Of a stretch of DNA of 64,000 nucleotides, positions 16,477 to 26,499 are shown in pieces. Made by a program: the position numbers and the translations under genes. The notes beneath the pieces were generated by a model. It saw only the letters and a program-made list of their open reading frames with translations, did not search any database and was not told the origin of the DNA. How positions within the stretch are numbered: the stretch's first letter is position 1; each line of letters starts with the position of its first letter. The stretch is from Microbulbifer variabilis ATCC 700307 (GTDB taxonomy: Bacteria; Pseudomonadota; Gammaproteobacteria; Pseudomonadales; Cellvibrionaceae), in contig NZ_AQYJ01000024.1 of NCBI RefSeq assembly GCF_000380565.1, positions 186,001 to 250,000 of the forward strand. The letters are read 5' to 3'.

Positions 16477-17430
16477 TTAGCGATTTTTTTTATCTGAACC
16501 CAGGGGCTTGCTGGGGTGGCGCCCGGAACTGATAGCGGCAAATGCCGAACCCGCTACTACGGCAACGGCGCCAGCCCAGCTGATCCAGTTCAGAGGCTCA
16601 ACAGCAATATAGTCCGGCCAGATACTACTGATCAGCGTACTGAGCAACAGGGTGATCACTGGCACTAATGACAAGGTAGCGCTGACACTGGATGCCTCCC
16701 AATTTGCCAGGGCTTTACTGAAGGCGCCGTATGCGATCAGGGTGTTTGCAGTAAGGAAGGCGAGCAGGGCCCACTCCAGCCAGCCGAGGTGGGAAACCTT
16801 CATTGGATCGGCCATTGGCAGGAAGCACAGGGTGCCTGCGATATAAATCACTACCAGTAGGTCCTGAGGTGTTGCCCTGCTCAAGATTTTCTTCTGGAAG
16901 AAACCGTACACAGCCCAGGTGACAGCGGCAATCAGGATATAACCAAGCCCCAGCAGATAGTCTCCACCCGCACCACTGGTGAGTTCTTCCAGGCGCTGGT
17001 TGAAAAACAGTAGCAGGCCGATCACCACCAGAGCTACACCACCCCATTGGCGAAGGGAAAAACTTTCCCCCAGCCAGAGCACGCTGGAGATAAGCAGAAG
17101 CAGGGGCGCCAATTGGATAACCATCTGAGCGGCACCAGGGGTGATGTAATTCAGCCCGCTGGCATAGGCGAGATAGTTTACCAGGAGGCCGATTACAGCC
17201 AGCAGTGTGAATGGCAGGAGTATGCGGCTAAATAGTGGTCGCAAGTTTAGTGCGCGCGCCTGGCCGTAATAGAGCCCTGCGAGCAGAGCTGCACCGGCAA
17301 AGCGATACCAGGTGGCGGTACCAGGGCTGATATGCCCGAGGAGCCCTTTGAGGGCGATGGGCAGCGTCGCCCACATAAATATGGTGACCAGGGTCAGGGG
17401 CAGGCCCACTTTCCAGTTTGATTGCGCCAT
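16477..17430 (-). CDS. EamA/DMT-family transporter
   Basis: The 317-residue protein has ten hydrophobic segments in two EamA repeats, the first starting near PLTLVTIFMWATLPIALKGL and the second near YLLGLGYILIAAVTWAVYGF. Family marks include the aromatic start of each repeat, GLNYITPGAAQMVIQLAPLLLLI and the matching APL/PV segment SATLSLVPVITLLLS. DMT carriers export or import metabolites such as amino acids; no substrate can be assigned. It is the last gene before the tRNA pair on the minus strand; a strong terminator separates it from ychF. Confidence 0.82.
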   Translation of the reverse strand: MAQSNWKVGLPLTLVTIFMWATLPIALKGLLGHISPGTATWYRFAGAALLAGLYYGQARALNLRPLFSRILLPFTLLAVIGLLVNYLAYASGLNYITPGAAQMVIQLAPLLLLISSVLWLGESFSLRQWGGVALVVIGLLLFFNQRLEELTSGAGGDYLLGLGYILIAAVTWAVYGFFQKKILSRATPQDLLVVIYIAGTLCFLPMADPMKVSHLGWLEWALLAFLTANTLIAYGAFSKALANWEASSVSATLSLVPVITLLLSTLISSIWPDYIAVEPLNWISWAGAVAVVAGSAFAAISSGRHPSKPLGSDKKNR

Positions 17431-17448
17431 TGCTTCTACGCTGATGGG

Positions 17449-17474
17449 AAAAGCCTCCCCTCTGGGGGGGAGGC
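17449..17474 (-). terminator. Intrinsic terminator after ychF
   Basis: In the minus-strand RNA the arms gcctcccc and ggggaggc form an 8-bp G+C stem with a 6-base loop, followed by UUUU. It lies 18 bases after the ychF stop and before the EamA gene, and fits rho-independent termination of ychF. Confidence 0.75.
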
Positions 17475-17491
17475 GAAAAAGGGAGAGGGTA

Positions 17492-18583
17492 TTAGACGTT
17501 AAAACGGAAGTGGATCACGTCACCATCGGCAACAATGTAATCTTTGCCTTCCAGTCTCCATTTGCCGGATTCCTTTGCGCCAGCCTCACCATTGTTGTTG
17601 ATAAAATCGCTATAGCTGACCACTTCCGCGCGGATAAAGCCCTTTTCGAAGTCAGTATGGATCTTGCCCGCCGCATTCGGCGCGGTAGCTCCCAGCGGAA
17701 TGGTCCAGGCGCGCACCTCTTTTACACCGGCGGTGAAGTAGGTATGCAGGCCCAGCAGTTGGTAGCCGGCGCGGATAACACGGTTCAGCCCGGGTTCTTC
17801 CATACCCAGTTCTTCCAGGAATTCCTGTCTCTCATCGTCATCCAGCTCGGCAATTTCCGCTTCAAGCTTGTTACAGATTGGCACCAGTACCGCATTCTCT
17901 TCGGCGGCGATGGCAGCAACGGCATCCAGGTGTGGATTATTCTCGAAGCCGTCTTCGTGCACGTTGGCGATATACATGGTTGGCTTAACGGTGAGCAAGC
18001 TCAGCTCGCGCAGGTCTGCCAGCTCATCCTCGGAAAGGCCGAAGGAGCGCAGTGGTTTGGCTTCATCCAGGTGCGGCTGGATTTTCTCCAGCAGCGCTTT
18101 CATCTTGATAGCGTGCTTGTCCTGGCCTTTAGCCGCGCGGGTAAAGCGCTGCAGAGCTTTTTCAACGGTATCCAGGTCGGCGAGGGCCAGTTCGGTGTTG
18201 ATCACCTCGATGTCAGCAACAGGGTGCACCTGGTTGGCCACGTGGATTACGTTGTCATCTTCAAAGCAGCGTACAACGTGGGCGATGGCATCGGTCTCGC
18301 GGATATTGGCGAGAAACTTATTGCCCAGGCCTTCGCCCTTGGAGGCGCCCGCAACCAGCCCGGCGATGTCCGTGAACTCCATCGTGGTCGGAATAACTTT
18401 CTGTGGCTTAACGATTTCCGCCAGCTTGTCGAGGCGGGTGTCTGGTACCGGCACTACGCCGGCATTGGGCTCGATGGTACAGAAAGGGAAGTTCTCTGCA
18501 TCGATGCCCGCCTTGGTCAGTGCGTTAAATAAGGTGGATTTGCCCACGTTAGGCAGGCCGACTATACCGCAAGTAAAACCCAT
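17492..18583 (-). CDS. ychF: Redox-regulated ribosome-binding ATPase/GTPase YchF (OLA1 family)
   Basis: At 363 residues it has the length of E. coli YchF. The N-terminal P-loop is [14 protein letters not shown] (about residues 8-21), the switch region is [17 protein letters not shown], and the base-recognition element is NKLE ([11 protein letters not shown]) in place of the GTPase NKxD. This substitution explains the ATP preference known for the family. The helical domain and a C-terminal TGS domain ([20 protein letters not shown]) follow. YchF binds ribosomes and responds to oxidative stress. It lies next to pth, as in most gammaproteobacteria, and ends at an intrinsic terminator. Confidence 0.97.
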   Translation of the reverse strand: MGFTCGIVGLPNVGKSTLFNALTKAGIDAENFPFCTIEPNAGVVPVPDTRLDKLAEIVKPQKVIPTTMEFTDIAGLVAGASKGEGLGNKFLANIRETDAIAHVVRCFEDDNVIHVANQVHPVADIEVINTELALADLDTVEKALQRFTRAAKGQDKHAIKMKALLEKIQPHLDEAKPLRSFGLSEDELADLRELSLLTVKPTMYIANVHEDGFENNPHLDAVAAIAAEENAVLVPICNKLEAEIAELDDDERQEFLEELGMEEPGLNRVIRAGYQLLGLHTYFTAGVKEVRAWTIPLGATAPNAAGKIHTDFEKGFIRAEVVSYSDFINNNGEAGAKESGKWRLEGKDYIVADGDVIHFRFNV

Positions 18584-18788
18584 GGTGATATTTTTCCGTT
18601 TGCCTGAGGCGCGAAGCGCGCACTCTGCTAATTGCGTTTGAAGTCCGGTAGTGATTGCGCTGGCGGAAGTCTGGGCAGGCTGGGTAGCGCGGCCGCTGAA
18701 TGATCCGGGCCAGTCGGGAAAATACCGGCAATTTGGCGCAGCACACTATCGAGATTTCCGGGGCAAAAGGCAAGCTACCCGGGGGGAT

Positions 18789-19385
18789 CTATTTGGCGGT
18801 GTGCAGCGTTTTCATGGCTGAGCCCCAGTCGCCAGTGGCGGCGGTGGGCAGTACGTCGATCGAGCGATCGATGGCATCAGCCAGTGTTTCCTGTTCCGCT
18901 CTGGGAGCTCGCTGGAGTACAAACCGGGACACTTCGCTCGAACTGCCAGGGTGGCCGATGCCGAGTCGCAAGCGCATAAAGTTTCGGTTGTTGCCCAGTG
19001 CGGCAATGATATCCCTCAGGCCATTGTGTCCGCCGTGACCGCCGCCGGCTTTCAGGCGCGCGATACCGGGGGCGAGGTCCAGCTCATCGTGAGCGACCAG
19101 TATGGCTTCCGGGGGAATTTTGAAAAAGTTCGCCAATGGGCCGACAGACTGGCCGCTGCGATTCATATAGGTGGTGGGGATCAGCAACCGGATTTCCCGG
19201 CTGTCGATCCGCACACGGCCTGTGAGGCCGTGGTATTTGCTGTCCTGGCTGAGCTGGGTGCCATGTTGGCGGGCCAGCTCGACAACAAAATCAGCACCGG
19301 CGTTGTGCCGTGTCCGATCGTATTCCGGCCCGGGGTTTCCCAGGCCGACAATCAACTGGATCGGGGTATCCGGTGCCGCAGCCAA
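18789..19385 (-). CDS. pth: Peptidyl-tRNA hydrolase
   Basis: This 198-residue enzyme frees tRNAs from peptidyl-tRNA released by stalled ribosomes. Visible family marks are [18 protein letters not shown] with the catalytic His27, the conserved asparagine in PTTYMNRSG, the aspartate in [12 protein letters not shown], and the glycine-rich [12 protein letters not shown]. Length and motifs are those of bacterial Pth. It begins 5 bases after the rplY stop, so the two form an operon; ychF follows after about 205 bases without a gene. Confidence 0.97.
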   Translation of the reverse strand: MAAAPDTPIQLIVGLGNPGPEYDRTRHNAGADFVVELARQHGTQLSQDSKYHGLTGRVRIDSREIRLLIPTTYMNRSGQSVGPLANFFKIPPEAILVAHDELDLAPGIARLKAGGGHGGHNGLRDIIAALGNNRNFMRLRLGIGHPGSSSEVSRFVLQRAPRAEQETLADAIDRSIDVLPTAATGDWGSAMKTLHTAK

Positions 19386-19390
19386 GGCGA

Positions 19391-20017
19391 TTACTCTTCG
19401 CCTTCGCCAGCTTCGGCTTCAGCGTCAGCTTCAACGGCGCCGCGAGGCTTGTGGATAGACGCTACAACCAGGTTGTGGTCTTCGCCGTGGCTCAGGTCTG
19501 CAGACTCAACGCCTTCTGGCAGTTTCAGGTCGGAGATATGCAGGATGCCATCCAGCTCCAGGTCTGCCAGGTCCACCTCAATGAACTCAGGCAGCTTGCC
19601 AGCAGGAGCATTCACTTCCAGCTCGGTCAGGGTATGGGAAACGATACCGCCGGCTTTAACGCCTTTGCTGGTGTCTTCGTTAAGGAAGTGCAGAGGCACT
19701 TTAACGTGTACTTTGGTGCTGGCAGAAACGCGCTGGAAATCGATGTGCAGAAGCAGCTGCTTGGCGGGGTGGCGCTGCAGATCGCGCAGGATCACTTTCT
19801 CTTCTTTACCATCGATGTCCACGGTCAGCATGGAAGAGAAGAATGCTTCATTTTCCAGGGCCTTGAACAGGTCTTTTTGCAGCAGGGATACGGATTGCGG
19901 CTCAGCTTCACCACCGTAAACGATGCCGGGTACACGGCCTTCCAGGCGACGCAGGCGGCGGCTCGCACCTTTCCCTTCATCGCTGCGGGCAATGGCGTTC
20001 AGTTTGATATCAGACAT
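19391..20017 (-). CDS. rplY: 50S ribosomal protein L25, long (CTC/TL5) form
   Basis: The 208-residue protein has the N-terminal 5S-rRNA-binding L25 domain ([18 protein letters not shown], then VPGIVYGG) and a second CTC/TL5 beta domain ([19 protein letters not shown] ... [13 protein letters not shown]). It is therefore the long form rather than the ~94-residue E. coli form. It ends in a strongly acidic alanine/glutamate tail ([14 protein letters not shown]). It is cotranscribed with pth; upstream towards prs lie two stem-loops. Confidence 0.96.
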   Translation of the reverse strand: MSDIKLNAIARSDEGKGASRRLRRLEGRVPGIVYGGEAEPQSVSLLQKDLFKALENEAFFSSMLTVDIDGKEEKVILRDLQRHPAKQLLLHIDFQRVSASTKVHVKVPLHFLNEDTSKGVKAGGIVSHTLTELEVNAPAGKLPEFIEVDLADLELDGILHISDLKLPEGVESADLSHGEDHNLVVASIHKPRGAVEADAEAEAGEGEE

Positions 20018-20108
20018 GGGTTAAACCTCGGGTTGTCTGTCCAGAGAGACCTGCGACCGGACCGCTCTGGCGTTTGTGTAAATTGGGCTGTTGGGCCCAA
20101 AAGTAATC

Positions 20109-20125
20109 GCCCGGCGGTGCCGGGC
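20109..20125 (-). terminator. G+C-rich stem-loop between prs and rplY
   Basis: The arms gcccggc and gccgggc with a 3-base loop form a 7-bp stem. In the minus-strand RNA it is followed by gauuacuuuug, a weak U-rich tail. It may be a second termination site for prs or a leader structure for rplY. Confidence 0.45.
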
Positions 20126-20162
20126 GGGCGCGTATTCTACGGGAATCAGAGCCAAAGGCAAA

Positions 20163-20183
20163 GTGCCCCGCATAGCGGGACAC
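20163..20183 (-). terminator. Probable terminator after prs
   Basis: In the minus-strand RNA gugucccgc pairs with gcggggcac (9 bp with one G-U pair) around a 3-base loop, followed by uuugccuuu. It lies 35 bases after the prs stop. Confidence 0.5.
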
Positions 20184-20218
20184 TCTGTGTTTATTTGGTA
20201 TGCACTCCCATTCCGGTC

Positions 20219-21160
20219 TTAACGGAACATCGCGGAGAGGGATTCTTCATTGCTGATGCGACGCATGGATTCGGCCAGCATTGCGGACAGGGTCAGCTGG
20301 CGAATCTTCGGGGCCTTCTCCATCTTGTCCCCCAGGGGGATGGAGTCGGTCACTACCAGCTCGTCCAGTACGGAGTTGTTCAGGTTACTGATGGCGTTAC
20401 CGGACAATACCGGGTGGGTACAGTAGGCAACTACCTTCTCCGCACCATGTTCTTTCAGGGCGTTGGCGGCATTGCACAGGGTGCCGGCGGTATCGACCAT
20501 GTCATCTACCAGCAGGCAGGTGCGGCCGCTGACTTCACCGATGATGTTCATCACTTCTGCGACGTTAGCAGCCGGGCGACGTTTGTCGATGATAGCCAGC
20601 TCACAGTCGAGGCTCTTGGCTACTGCGCGAGCGCGCACCACACCGCCGATATCCGGGGATACTACTACCAGGTTCTGGTACTTCTGGCGCTCGATATCGT
20701 CGAGCAGTACAGAAGAGCCATATACGTTATCTACGGGCACATCGAAGAAGCCCTGGATCTGTTCAGCGTGCAGGTCGACAGTCAGTACGCGGTCGATGCC
20801 CACGCTTACCATCATATCGGCAACTACTTTTGCGGAAATAGGTACACGCTGGGATCTTACGCGGCGATCCTGGCGGGCATATCCGAAGTAAGGTACTACG
20901 GCGGTAACGCGGCCAGCAGAGGCGCGGCGCAGGGCATCTACCAGAAGGATCAGCTCCATCAGGTTGCGGTTGGTGGGTTGGCAGGTGGACTGCACAACGA
21001 AAACGTCGCGACCGCGTACGTTATCGGTAATTTCAACTGCAATCTCACCGTCGGAGAAGCGCTTAACCGCAGCTTCGCCCAGGGGGATCGCCATATGGTC
21101 GACAATTTTCTGTGCCAGTTCCGGGTTTGCGTTGCCGGTAAAGACCATTAAGTCAGCCAC
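20219..21160 (-). CDS. prs: Ribose-phosphate pyrophosphokinase (PRPP synthetase)
   Basis: The 313-residue protein makes PRPP from ribose 5-phosphate and ATP for nucleotide, His and Trp synthesis. It shows the N-terminal [23 protein letters not shown], the ATP-loop region [11 protein letters not shown], the divalent-cation site [17 protein letters not shown], and the PRPP-binding loop [10 protein letters not shown]. Length matches class I enzymes. It stands between rplY and tRNA-Gln/ispE, the usual gammaproteobacterial order. Stem-loops follow its stop. Confidence 0.98.
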   Translation of the reverse strand: MADLMVFTGNANPELAQKIVDHMAIPLGEAAVKRFSDGEIAVEITDNVRGRDVFVVQSTCQPTNRNLMELILLVDALRRASAGRVTAVVPYFGYARQDRRVRSQRVPISAKVVADMMVSVGIDRVLTVDLHAEQIQGFFDVPVDNVYGSSVLLDDIERQKYQNLVVVSPDIGGVVRARAVAKSLDCELAIIDKRRPAANVAEVMNIIGEVSGRTCLLVDDMVDTAGTLCNAANALKEHGAEKVVAYCTHPVLSGNAISNLNNSVLDELVVTDSIPLGDKMEKAPKIRQLTLSAMLAESMRRISNEESLSAMFR

Positions 21161-21511
21161 TGCGAGTTCCTTTGATTCTGTCTTGATGTGAATTGAAGTG
21201 TAGATGCCCGCATTTTCCGCTAGAAGTTGGGATGCGATAGCATCATTTTTATACTCGGGAATGCAGGGGGGAGCGAAGCAAAGTTGGAGTAGATTGCTGG
21301 CTTGCCCTGGTCATCCAGGTGATTGCTCTTAGCTTTGGGGAGCCTCCAGGTTGTCGAAAGGTGTTTGCCAAAAAGCTTGCCTGTGACATCTCTGTAAAAT
21401 TGGGGGGAGGCTGCTCTCAGCCCTATGCGGATGGCCCGGGCCGGCTGGGTCAGTGTCGGCTGAGACATGTCGGAACCGGTTTTTGCTTGCGCCACAGCAT
21501 ACAAAAGAAAA

Positions 21512-21586
21512 TGGCTGGGGCGGAAGGATTCGAACCTTCGCATGACGGGATCAAAACCCGCTGCCTTACCGCTTGGCTACGCCCCA
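21512..21586 (-). tRNA. tRNA-Gln (TTG anticodon), copy 2
   Basis: The 75-base sequence with encoded CCA is identical to copy 1 at 16194-16268. It lies directly downstream of ispE (10 bases), the position where a tRNA-Gln is commonly found between ispE and prs in this class. Confidence 0.95.
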
Positions 21587-21596
21587 GTATTTTTCC

Positions 21597-22499
21597 TCAA
21601 TCTCTTGAGGTTAATTTCGCGAGCTTCTGGTGTACAGGTGAAACCTGGATACCATTTGCTATAAAACCCTGCCATTTTCGCGGTAGCCTGGCAAGTGCCG
21701 ATTTGGCTGCTTGCTCAGTTTGGAAGGCGGTGAAGACACAGCTTCCAGTGCCTGTGAGTTGAGCTGGTGCAAATTGCTCTAGCCACTCTCTGGCATCGCG
21801 AACTTCAGGGTGGAGACTCTCAACCAGTGCCTGGCAGTCATTACCGGAAAAAGCTTCCAGTTTTTCACTGCTGAGCGGCGTTTCTGTGAGCTGCCCCTCG
21901 CGAAGGGCCGCTAATGTAATTGCGACAGAATCTCTTGTCAAACGCGAATCGTGAAAAATTTTTGCAGTGCTCACTTCGCAACCAGGAGACACCACCAAGT
22001 AGTGGCGTTTTTCAGTGATAACAGGAGTTAATTTTTCCCCAACGCCTTCGGCCCAGGCAGTATGTCCGCGGACAAAAAGTGGAATGTCGGCACCGAGTTG
22101 GCGGCCCAACTCGGCCAGGGTATCCATAGGCAGGTTGCAGCGCCAAAGATGATTAAGGCCCAATAAAGTAGTGGCTGCGTCACTACTGCCCCCGCCGATA
22201 CCCCCACCGTGCGGTAGTTTTTTAATCAGACGAATATGTGCACCAGGCAATTTTTCACCAGCAAGCTTGGCTTCCTTTCGAAGAAGCAGGGCAGCCCGGT
22301 AAACCAGGTTGTCCCGCTCGGCTACATCCAGTTCACCGGCATCTACGCTGATGACATCATCAGCGCGTGCAGAAAACTCCAGTTCGTCACCGTAGTCGAG
22401 TAATTGGAAAAGGGTTTGCAACTCGTGATAGCCGTCGGCACGTCGGCCAAGAATACGCAGGGTCAGGTTCAGTTTTGCGGGGGCGGGTAACTTCAGCAT
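21597..22499 (-). CDS. ispE: 4-(cytidine 5'-diphospho)-2-C-methyl-D-erythritol kinase
   Basis: This 300-residue GHMP-family kinase phosphorylates CDP-methylerythritol in the MEP route to isoprenoids. It shows PAPAKLNLTLRILGRRADGYHEL with the conserved Lys and the GHMP ATP loop LPHGGGIGGGSSDAATTLLGL. The C-terminal GTGSCVFTAF segment completes the GHMP fold. The start at 22499 gives the standard N-terminus. It is followed by tRNA-Gln and preceded by lolB on the same strand. Confidence 0.97.
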   Translation of the reverse strand: MLKLPAPAKLNLTLRILGRRADGYHELQTLFQLLDYGDELEFSARADDVISVDAGELDVAERDNLVYRAALLLRKEAKLAGEKLPGAHIRLIKKLPHGGGIGGGSSDAATTLLGLNHLWRCNLPMDTLAELGRQLGADIPLFVRGHTAWAEGVGEKLTPVITEKRHYLVVSPGCEVSTAKIFHDSRLTRDSVAITLAALREGQLTETPLSSEKLEAFSGNDCQALVESLHPEVRDAREWLEQFAPAQLTGTGSCVFTAFQTEQAAKSALARLPRKWQGFIANGIQVSPVHQKLAKLTSRD

Positions 22500-22563
22500 G
22501 CGTGGTGGTTGGGTCGGTTAGCTTTGTTTGGCCCATGATACCCGCATGCTGAGGTTTCGGCAT

Positions 22564-23205
22564 TTAAAAACCCCAGTCCTTGATAACCAGGGTTACATTC
22601 ACGGGTCCGGCGGCGGCGTTGGTTTGTGCCTTGATGCGGGTGGGCAGGGTGAAAGGCCCATTTTGACGATAGTCGCTAAAGCTGAGGGTCCAGCCAGATT
22701 GCTGCAGGCTTTGCAACAGTCCCTGATCATTGTGTCTTTCTGCACCCCTGGGCCCGGGAGCAGGCAGACCTCGTACCCAGTAAAACATTTCACTGGCGGG
22801 CAGTGGCCAACCCAGGATTTGCTCAGTGAGTTGGGCTGCGTTGCGCGCGACAACCGGAGCCTCATCACCGCGCACCAAGCTGACGCCGCCTGCGGAGCCG
22901 GAAATGACTGTAGTGCCGGCACCAAGCGGGCCACTCAGGTGAATACGAAAGTTTTGCGCACCGCTTTGCTGCCATGTCAGGTTGGCGCTGCCATTATCGG
23001 CCGGCGAGCGCACCCCGAGCTTGCCCTTAATCGTCCACTGCTTAAGCTGTGCCACCGATGTGGGTGTTGCAGTTTCTTGTGGGGTATCGGCTGCCGGTTG
23101 TTCCTTGGCTTTTTGCCCTGCACAGGCTGACACCAATAGAGCGAGGGTGGCCACCAGTAAAAAATAGAACTTTCGTGTAACGGTGGTTTCAGTTGTCAGA
23201 TGCAT
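22564..23205 (-). CDS. lolB: Outer-membrane lipoprotein LolB
   Basis: The 213-residue product has a lipoprotein signal, FLLVATLALLVSAC with the lipobox LVSAC. The mature part has the LolB pattern: LKQWTIKGKLGVRSPADNGSANLTWQQ, FRIHLSGPLGAGTTVI, and PASEMFYWVRGLPAPG. LolB takes lipoproteins from LolA and inserts them into the outer membrane. Its start overlaps the end of the TPR gene by 17 bases, so the pair is translationally coupled; ispE follows. This lolB-ispE-prs order is conserved in gammaproteobacteria. Confidence 0.95.
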   Translation of the reverse strand: MHLTTETTVTRKFYFLLVATLALLVSACAGQKAKEQPAADTPQETATPTSVAQLKQWTIKGKLGVRSPADNGSANLTWQQSGAQNFRIHLSGPLGAGTTVISGSAGGVSLVRGDEAPVVARNAAQLTEQILGWPLPASEMFYWVRGLPAPGPRGAERHNDQGLLQSLQQSGWTLSFSDYRQNGPFTLPTRIKAQTNAAAGPVNVTLVIKDWGF

Positions 23206-24985
23206 GCTGTTCCAGTGTTTCTTTAATTTGTAAACGCTTCATTGCGGCCGGAATAATTTTGCTCTGGGGGTTGAGCTTCATTCCATCCCTCCAGATTTTT
23301 AAAGCTCCTTCACGATCGCCCTGTACCCAGAGCACTTCTCCCAGGTGCGCAGCAATCTCGTGATCGGGTAGTTTGTCCATAGCCTGACGTAAATACTTTT
23401 CCGCAGCAGAAAAATTACCGAGACGGTACTGGACCCAACCCATGCTGTCGATAATGGCTGGATCTTCGGGTTCCAGTTTCAGCGCTTTACTGATCAGCTC
23501 AAAAGCCTCCTGGAGGCGGGCATCATCATCAATCAGTTTGTAGCCCAGGGCATTGAGTACAGTGGCATTTTCCGGGTCGCGCTCCAGCAAGTTGCGCAGG
23601 TCATGCTCGAAGGCAGTGGCATTGCCAAGTTGGTCGTTGAGAAGTGCACGCGTGTACATCAAACGACCACTGCCACTCATTACTTTTAGTCCCTGCTCAA
23701 CCCGCTCCAGGGCTTTTAGTGGTTCATCATTTTTTCGCAACAATTCGACCTCCATCAGGAAAAAATGTTCTTCCTGTCGAGGGTGTTGTTGGCGAAGTTT
23801 GGTAAACCACTTTTCATTTTCATCATGCTTGCCACTGGTTGCGAGCAGCTTTGTGCCTTTGGTAATGGCTTCCACATAATCGTTGCCGGGCTCCACTTGG
23901 CGGAAGTGTTTCACGGCAGTGGCAATCTCTCCTCGCTTTTCGGCCAGGCCGCCAAGATAAAAATGTGCTGCTGATTCGTGTTGTTCCAGCTCCAGAAGTT
24001 TATCGAGCAGTGGTTTGGCCAAATCCAGCTGATTGGTTTCGTATTGAATCAGGGCCAGTGACAAGATTAGGTTGCCGTCTTCAGGTCGTTGTTTGACCAG
24101 CTCGGCGAATTGCTGGCGCGCCAGTGCAAGGTCTTCGCGTATTAGCAGGCGCGCATATTGGAGGCGCAGGCGAGTCTCATTGGGGTGCACGCTGACCAGT
24201 TTTTCCAGGAGCTCAATGGCTTCACGCCGCTTGCCCAGGTCCACCAGCAGATGGCTCTGTAACAGTGGAGCATCCAGTTGGTCTGGATGACTCTCCTGGA
24301 TACGGCGCACTACTACTAGTGCCTGGTTGTATTGCTCGGTAGCGCGTAGCACCATTGCATGGGCCAGTGCCACTTCGTCGTTGTTTGGGTGCGCCCGCGC
24401 CAGCCTGGCAAATTCTGCGCGTATCTGATCGTCGAGCTTTTCACGGCCAATGGCTGTGGCGGCGAGGGATTGCAGCGGTGCTTTGCCTCCCAATTTTAGA
24501 GCCTGCTCCGCGTGGACCATGGCCTCTGAGAGTTCTCCTGCAAGAGTTAGCTCAGCAGTGAGCGCCAATTGGGCATCGGCATTGTCTGGTTCCAGCTCAA
24601 CCCAAAGCTGTGCTGAGCGCAGGGCAGCCTGACGGGCATTCAGGAAACGGGCGATACGTGTGGCTCGTTCGGCGACGCCGGCGTCCTTGGTAACTTCTGC
24701 CTGGTGGTAGTAGTTGGCCAGTGCTACATCATACTGTTCACGAATACCGGCAACTTCAGCCACCAGAAGTGTGTAGAAGGTATCGATAGGAAAAGCGCGG
24801 GGTTCGCTCTCTGGGGAGGCGTCGGCGCCATCCTCTTTTAGGTTCTGAGCCACTGGTGGTGATTTGGCATCAGTAGCTGCCTCTCGGGGCTGAACCTGGA
24901 CACAGGCTGCCAGCAGCAGGCAGATGGTCAGAAGCAGGGTGGCCGAGGCATTATGATTTGAATCGGGCTGTCGGGGTGGGAGCAT
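23189..24985 (-). CDS. Tetratricopeptide-repeat lipoprotein
   Basis: The 598-residue protein starts with a lipoprotein signal (ATLLLTICLLLAAC, lipobox LLAAC). From about residue 75 on it consists of tandem TPR units. Examples are YNQALVVVRRIQESHPDQLD, RREAIELLEKLVSVHPNETR and a clear C-terminal pair with ALGYKLIDDDARLQEAFELI and DSMGWVQYRLGNFSAAEKYL. It is the TPR gene regularly found between hemA and lolB in pseudomonads and relatives. It probably sits at the outer membrane inner face as a protein-binding scaffold; its exact function is unknown. It is transcribed divergently from hemA. Confidence 0.9.
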   Translation of the reverse strand: MLPPRQPDSNHNASATLLLTICLLLAACVQVQPREAATDAKSPPVAQNLKEDGADASPESEPRAFPIDTFYTLLVAEVAGIREQYDVALANYYHQAEVTKDAGVAERATRIARFLNARQAALRSAQLWVELEPDNADAQLALTAELTLAGELSEAMVHAEQALKLGGKAPLQSLAATAIGREKLDDQIRAEFARLARAHPNNDEVALAHAMVLRATEQYNQALVVVRRIQESHPDQLDAPLLQSHLLVDLGKRREAIELLEKLVSVHPNETRLRLQYARLLIREDLALARQQFAELVKQRPEDGNLILSLALIQYETNQLDLAKPLLDKLLELEQHESAAHFYLGGLAEKRGEIATAVKHFRQVEPGNDYVEAITKGTKLLATSGKHDENEKWFTKLRQQHPRQEEHFFLMEVELLRKNDEPLKALERVEQGLKVMSGSGRLMYTRALLNDQLGNATAFEHDLRNLLERDPENATVLNALGYKLIDDDARLQEAFELISKALKLEPEDPAIIDSMGWVQYRLGNFSAAEKYLRQAMDKLPDHEIAAHLGEVLWVQGDREGALKIWRDGMKLNPQSKIIPAAMKRLQIKETLEQHASDN

Positions 24986-25221
24986 AGATCGTGTCCATAC
25001 GTTGCTGCGGCGCGTAAGCTGTATACGAGTGGCGTGTTTTAAACGATTATCGCCATATAATTCTAGTCGCGAATCCGCTTCTGGACGCTGGGTCCCGGTC
25101 CGCTAAGTCAAATCAGCGCGCAATTAAACCGTCTCCCGACCTTGCAAGCAAAGCGGCGGCCCGTGAAAATGCGCCCCCTATACGGATGATGTACTCCTAG
25201 ATTTATAGCCGACGGAACTCT

Positions 25222-26499
25222 ATGCCAATTCTTACCCTGGGGATCAACCACGATAGTGCACCGATAGAGGTGCGCGAACGGGTCGCCTTTGCGCCCGAGG
25301 TGATGCCCGGTGCCCTGGGGGATGCGCGCAAAGCGCTCGACTGCCGGGAGCTTGCGATTCTATCCACTTGCAACCGCACCGAAATCTACGGGAACCTGGA
25401 GGCGGAGCCTCTGTTGCGGTGGTTGGCAGAATACCACCAGATACCGCTCGAACAACTGAGGGGCTGCAGCTATGCCCACACTGGGGAAGCGGCGGTTCGC
25501 CACATGATGAGTGTTGCCTGCGGCCTTGACTCACTAGTTCTGGGCGAACCGCAAATCCTTGGCCAGATCAAGTCTGCTTATGCTGTGGCGAGGGAGTCTG
25601 GCAGTGTGGGTAGTGAGCTGCACCGGGTATTTCAGCGCGTGTTCACTGTGGCAAAGAAAGTTCGTACCGAAACGGCTATCGGCGAAAACCCGGTGTCTGT
25701 GGCCTATGCTGCCGTTTCTCTCGCTTCACGCATTTTTACCGATCTGAAAAAGCAAACCGCACTTTTGATTGGTGCGGGCGAGACAGTAGAGCTGGTTGCG
25801 CGTCATTTACTGGATCAGGGCATCAAACAACTCATTGTGGCCAACCGTACCCTCAGTCGTGCGCAGTTGCTGGCAGAGAATTTTGGTGCTGAAGCGATTC
25901 TGCTTGCCGATATTCCCGAACATCTTGCCCGCGCGGATATTGTAATTAGCTCTACTGCCAGCCAACTGCCAATTTTGGGTAAGGGAGCAGTGGAGTCGGC
26001 TTTGCGCAAGCGTCGTCACAGCCCGATGTTTATGGTGGATATAGCGGTACCGCGGGATATAGAGCCCCAGGTTGGTGAACTCGATGATGTATACCTCTAC
26101 ACCGTAGATGACTTGCGCGGAGTGATTGATGAGGGCATGCGCTCTCGAGAGAGGGCGGCAGAGGCGGCGAGAGAAATTATTGAAGTCGCCGCGGCAGAAT
26201 TCTCTAAAGAGAGTCGGGCGCTTGGTGCAGTGGATACCATCCGCAGCTATCGACAGCGTGCACAGCAAATCAGCGGTACTGAATTAGAAAGGGTACTCTT
26301 GCAACTGGATAAGGGTGAGGATCCTCGCCGCCTGATGGAGCAGTTGGCCCGCTCACTGACAAATAAATTAATCCATGCGCCTACGATCAGCCTCAAAAAA
26401 GCGACAGCTGAAGGCGACCTGGAGCGGCTGCGCATTGCCCGCGAAGTGGTTGGGTTGGATGACCTTGCCGATATCGAATCAGAGAAAAAACACAGATGA
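25222..26499 (+). CDS. hemA: Glutamyl-tRNA reductase
   Basis: The 425-residue enzyme reduces glutamyl-tRNA to glutamate-1-semialdehyde, the first step of tetrapyrrole synthesis. The catalytic cysteine lies in [11 protein letters not shown], followed by [21 protein letters not shown], the NADPH-binding loop [17 protein letters not shown], and the C-terminal dimerisation helix. It begins at ATG 25222 and overlaps prfA by four bases (ATGA). It is divergent from the TPR gene, as in Pseudomonas-type genomes. Confidence 0.97.
   Translation: MPILTLGINHDSAPIEVRERVAFAPEVMPGALGDARKALDCRELAILSTCNRTEIYGNLEAEPLLRWLAEYHQIPLEQLRGCSYAHTGEAAVRHMMSVACGLDSLVLGEPQILGQIKSAYAVARESGSVGSELHRVFQRVFTVAKKVRTETAIGENPVSVAYAAVSLASRIFTDLKKQTALLIGAGETVELVARHLLDQGIKQLIVANRTLSRAQLLAENFGAEAILLADIPEHLARADIVISSTASQLPILGKGAVESALRKRRHSPMFMVDIAVPRDIEPQVGELDDVYLYTVDDLRGVIDEGMRSRERAAEAAREIIEVAAAEFSKESRALGAVDTIRSYRQRAQQISGTELERVLLQLDKGEDPRRLMEQLARSLTNKLIHAPTISLKKATAEGDLERLRIAREVVGLDDLADIESEKKHR

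Noticed and set aside
17312..18532. Open plus-strand frame opposite the EamA gene end and ychF
   Set aside because: Antisense to ychF, spans the intrinsic terminator, no recognisable domain.
19310..21151. Very long open plus-strand frame (613 codons) opposite rplY and prs
   Set aside because: It lies antisense to two well-supported housekeeping genes, crosses their intergenic stem-loops, and has no family features. It is a shadow of the G+C-rich coding strand.
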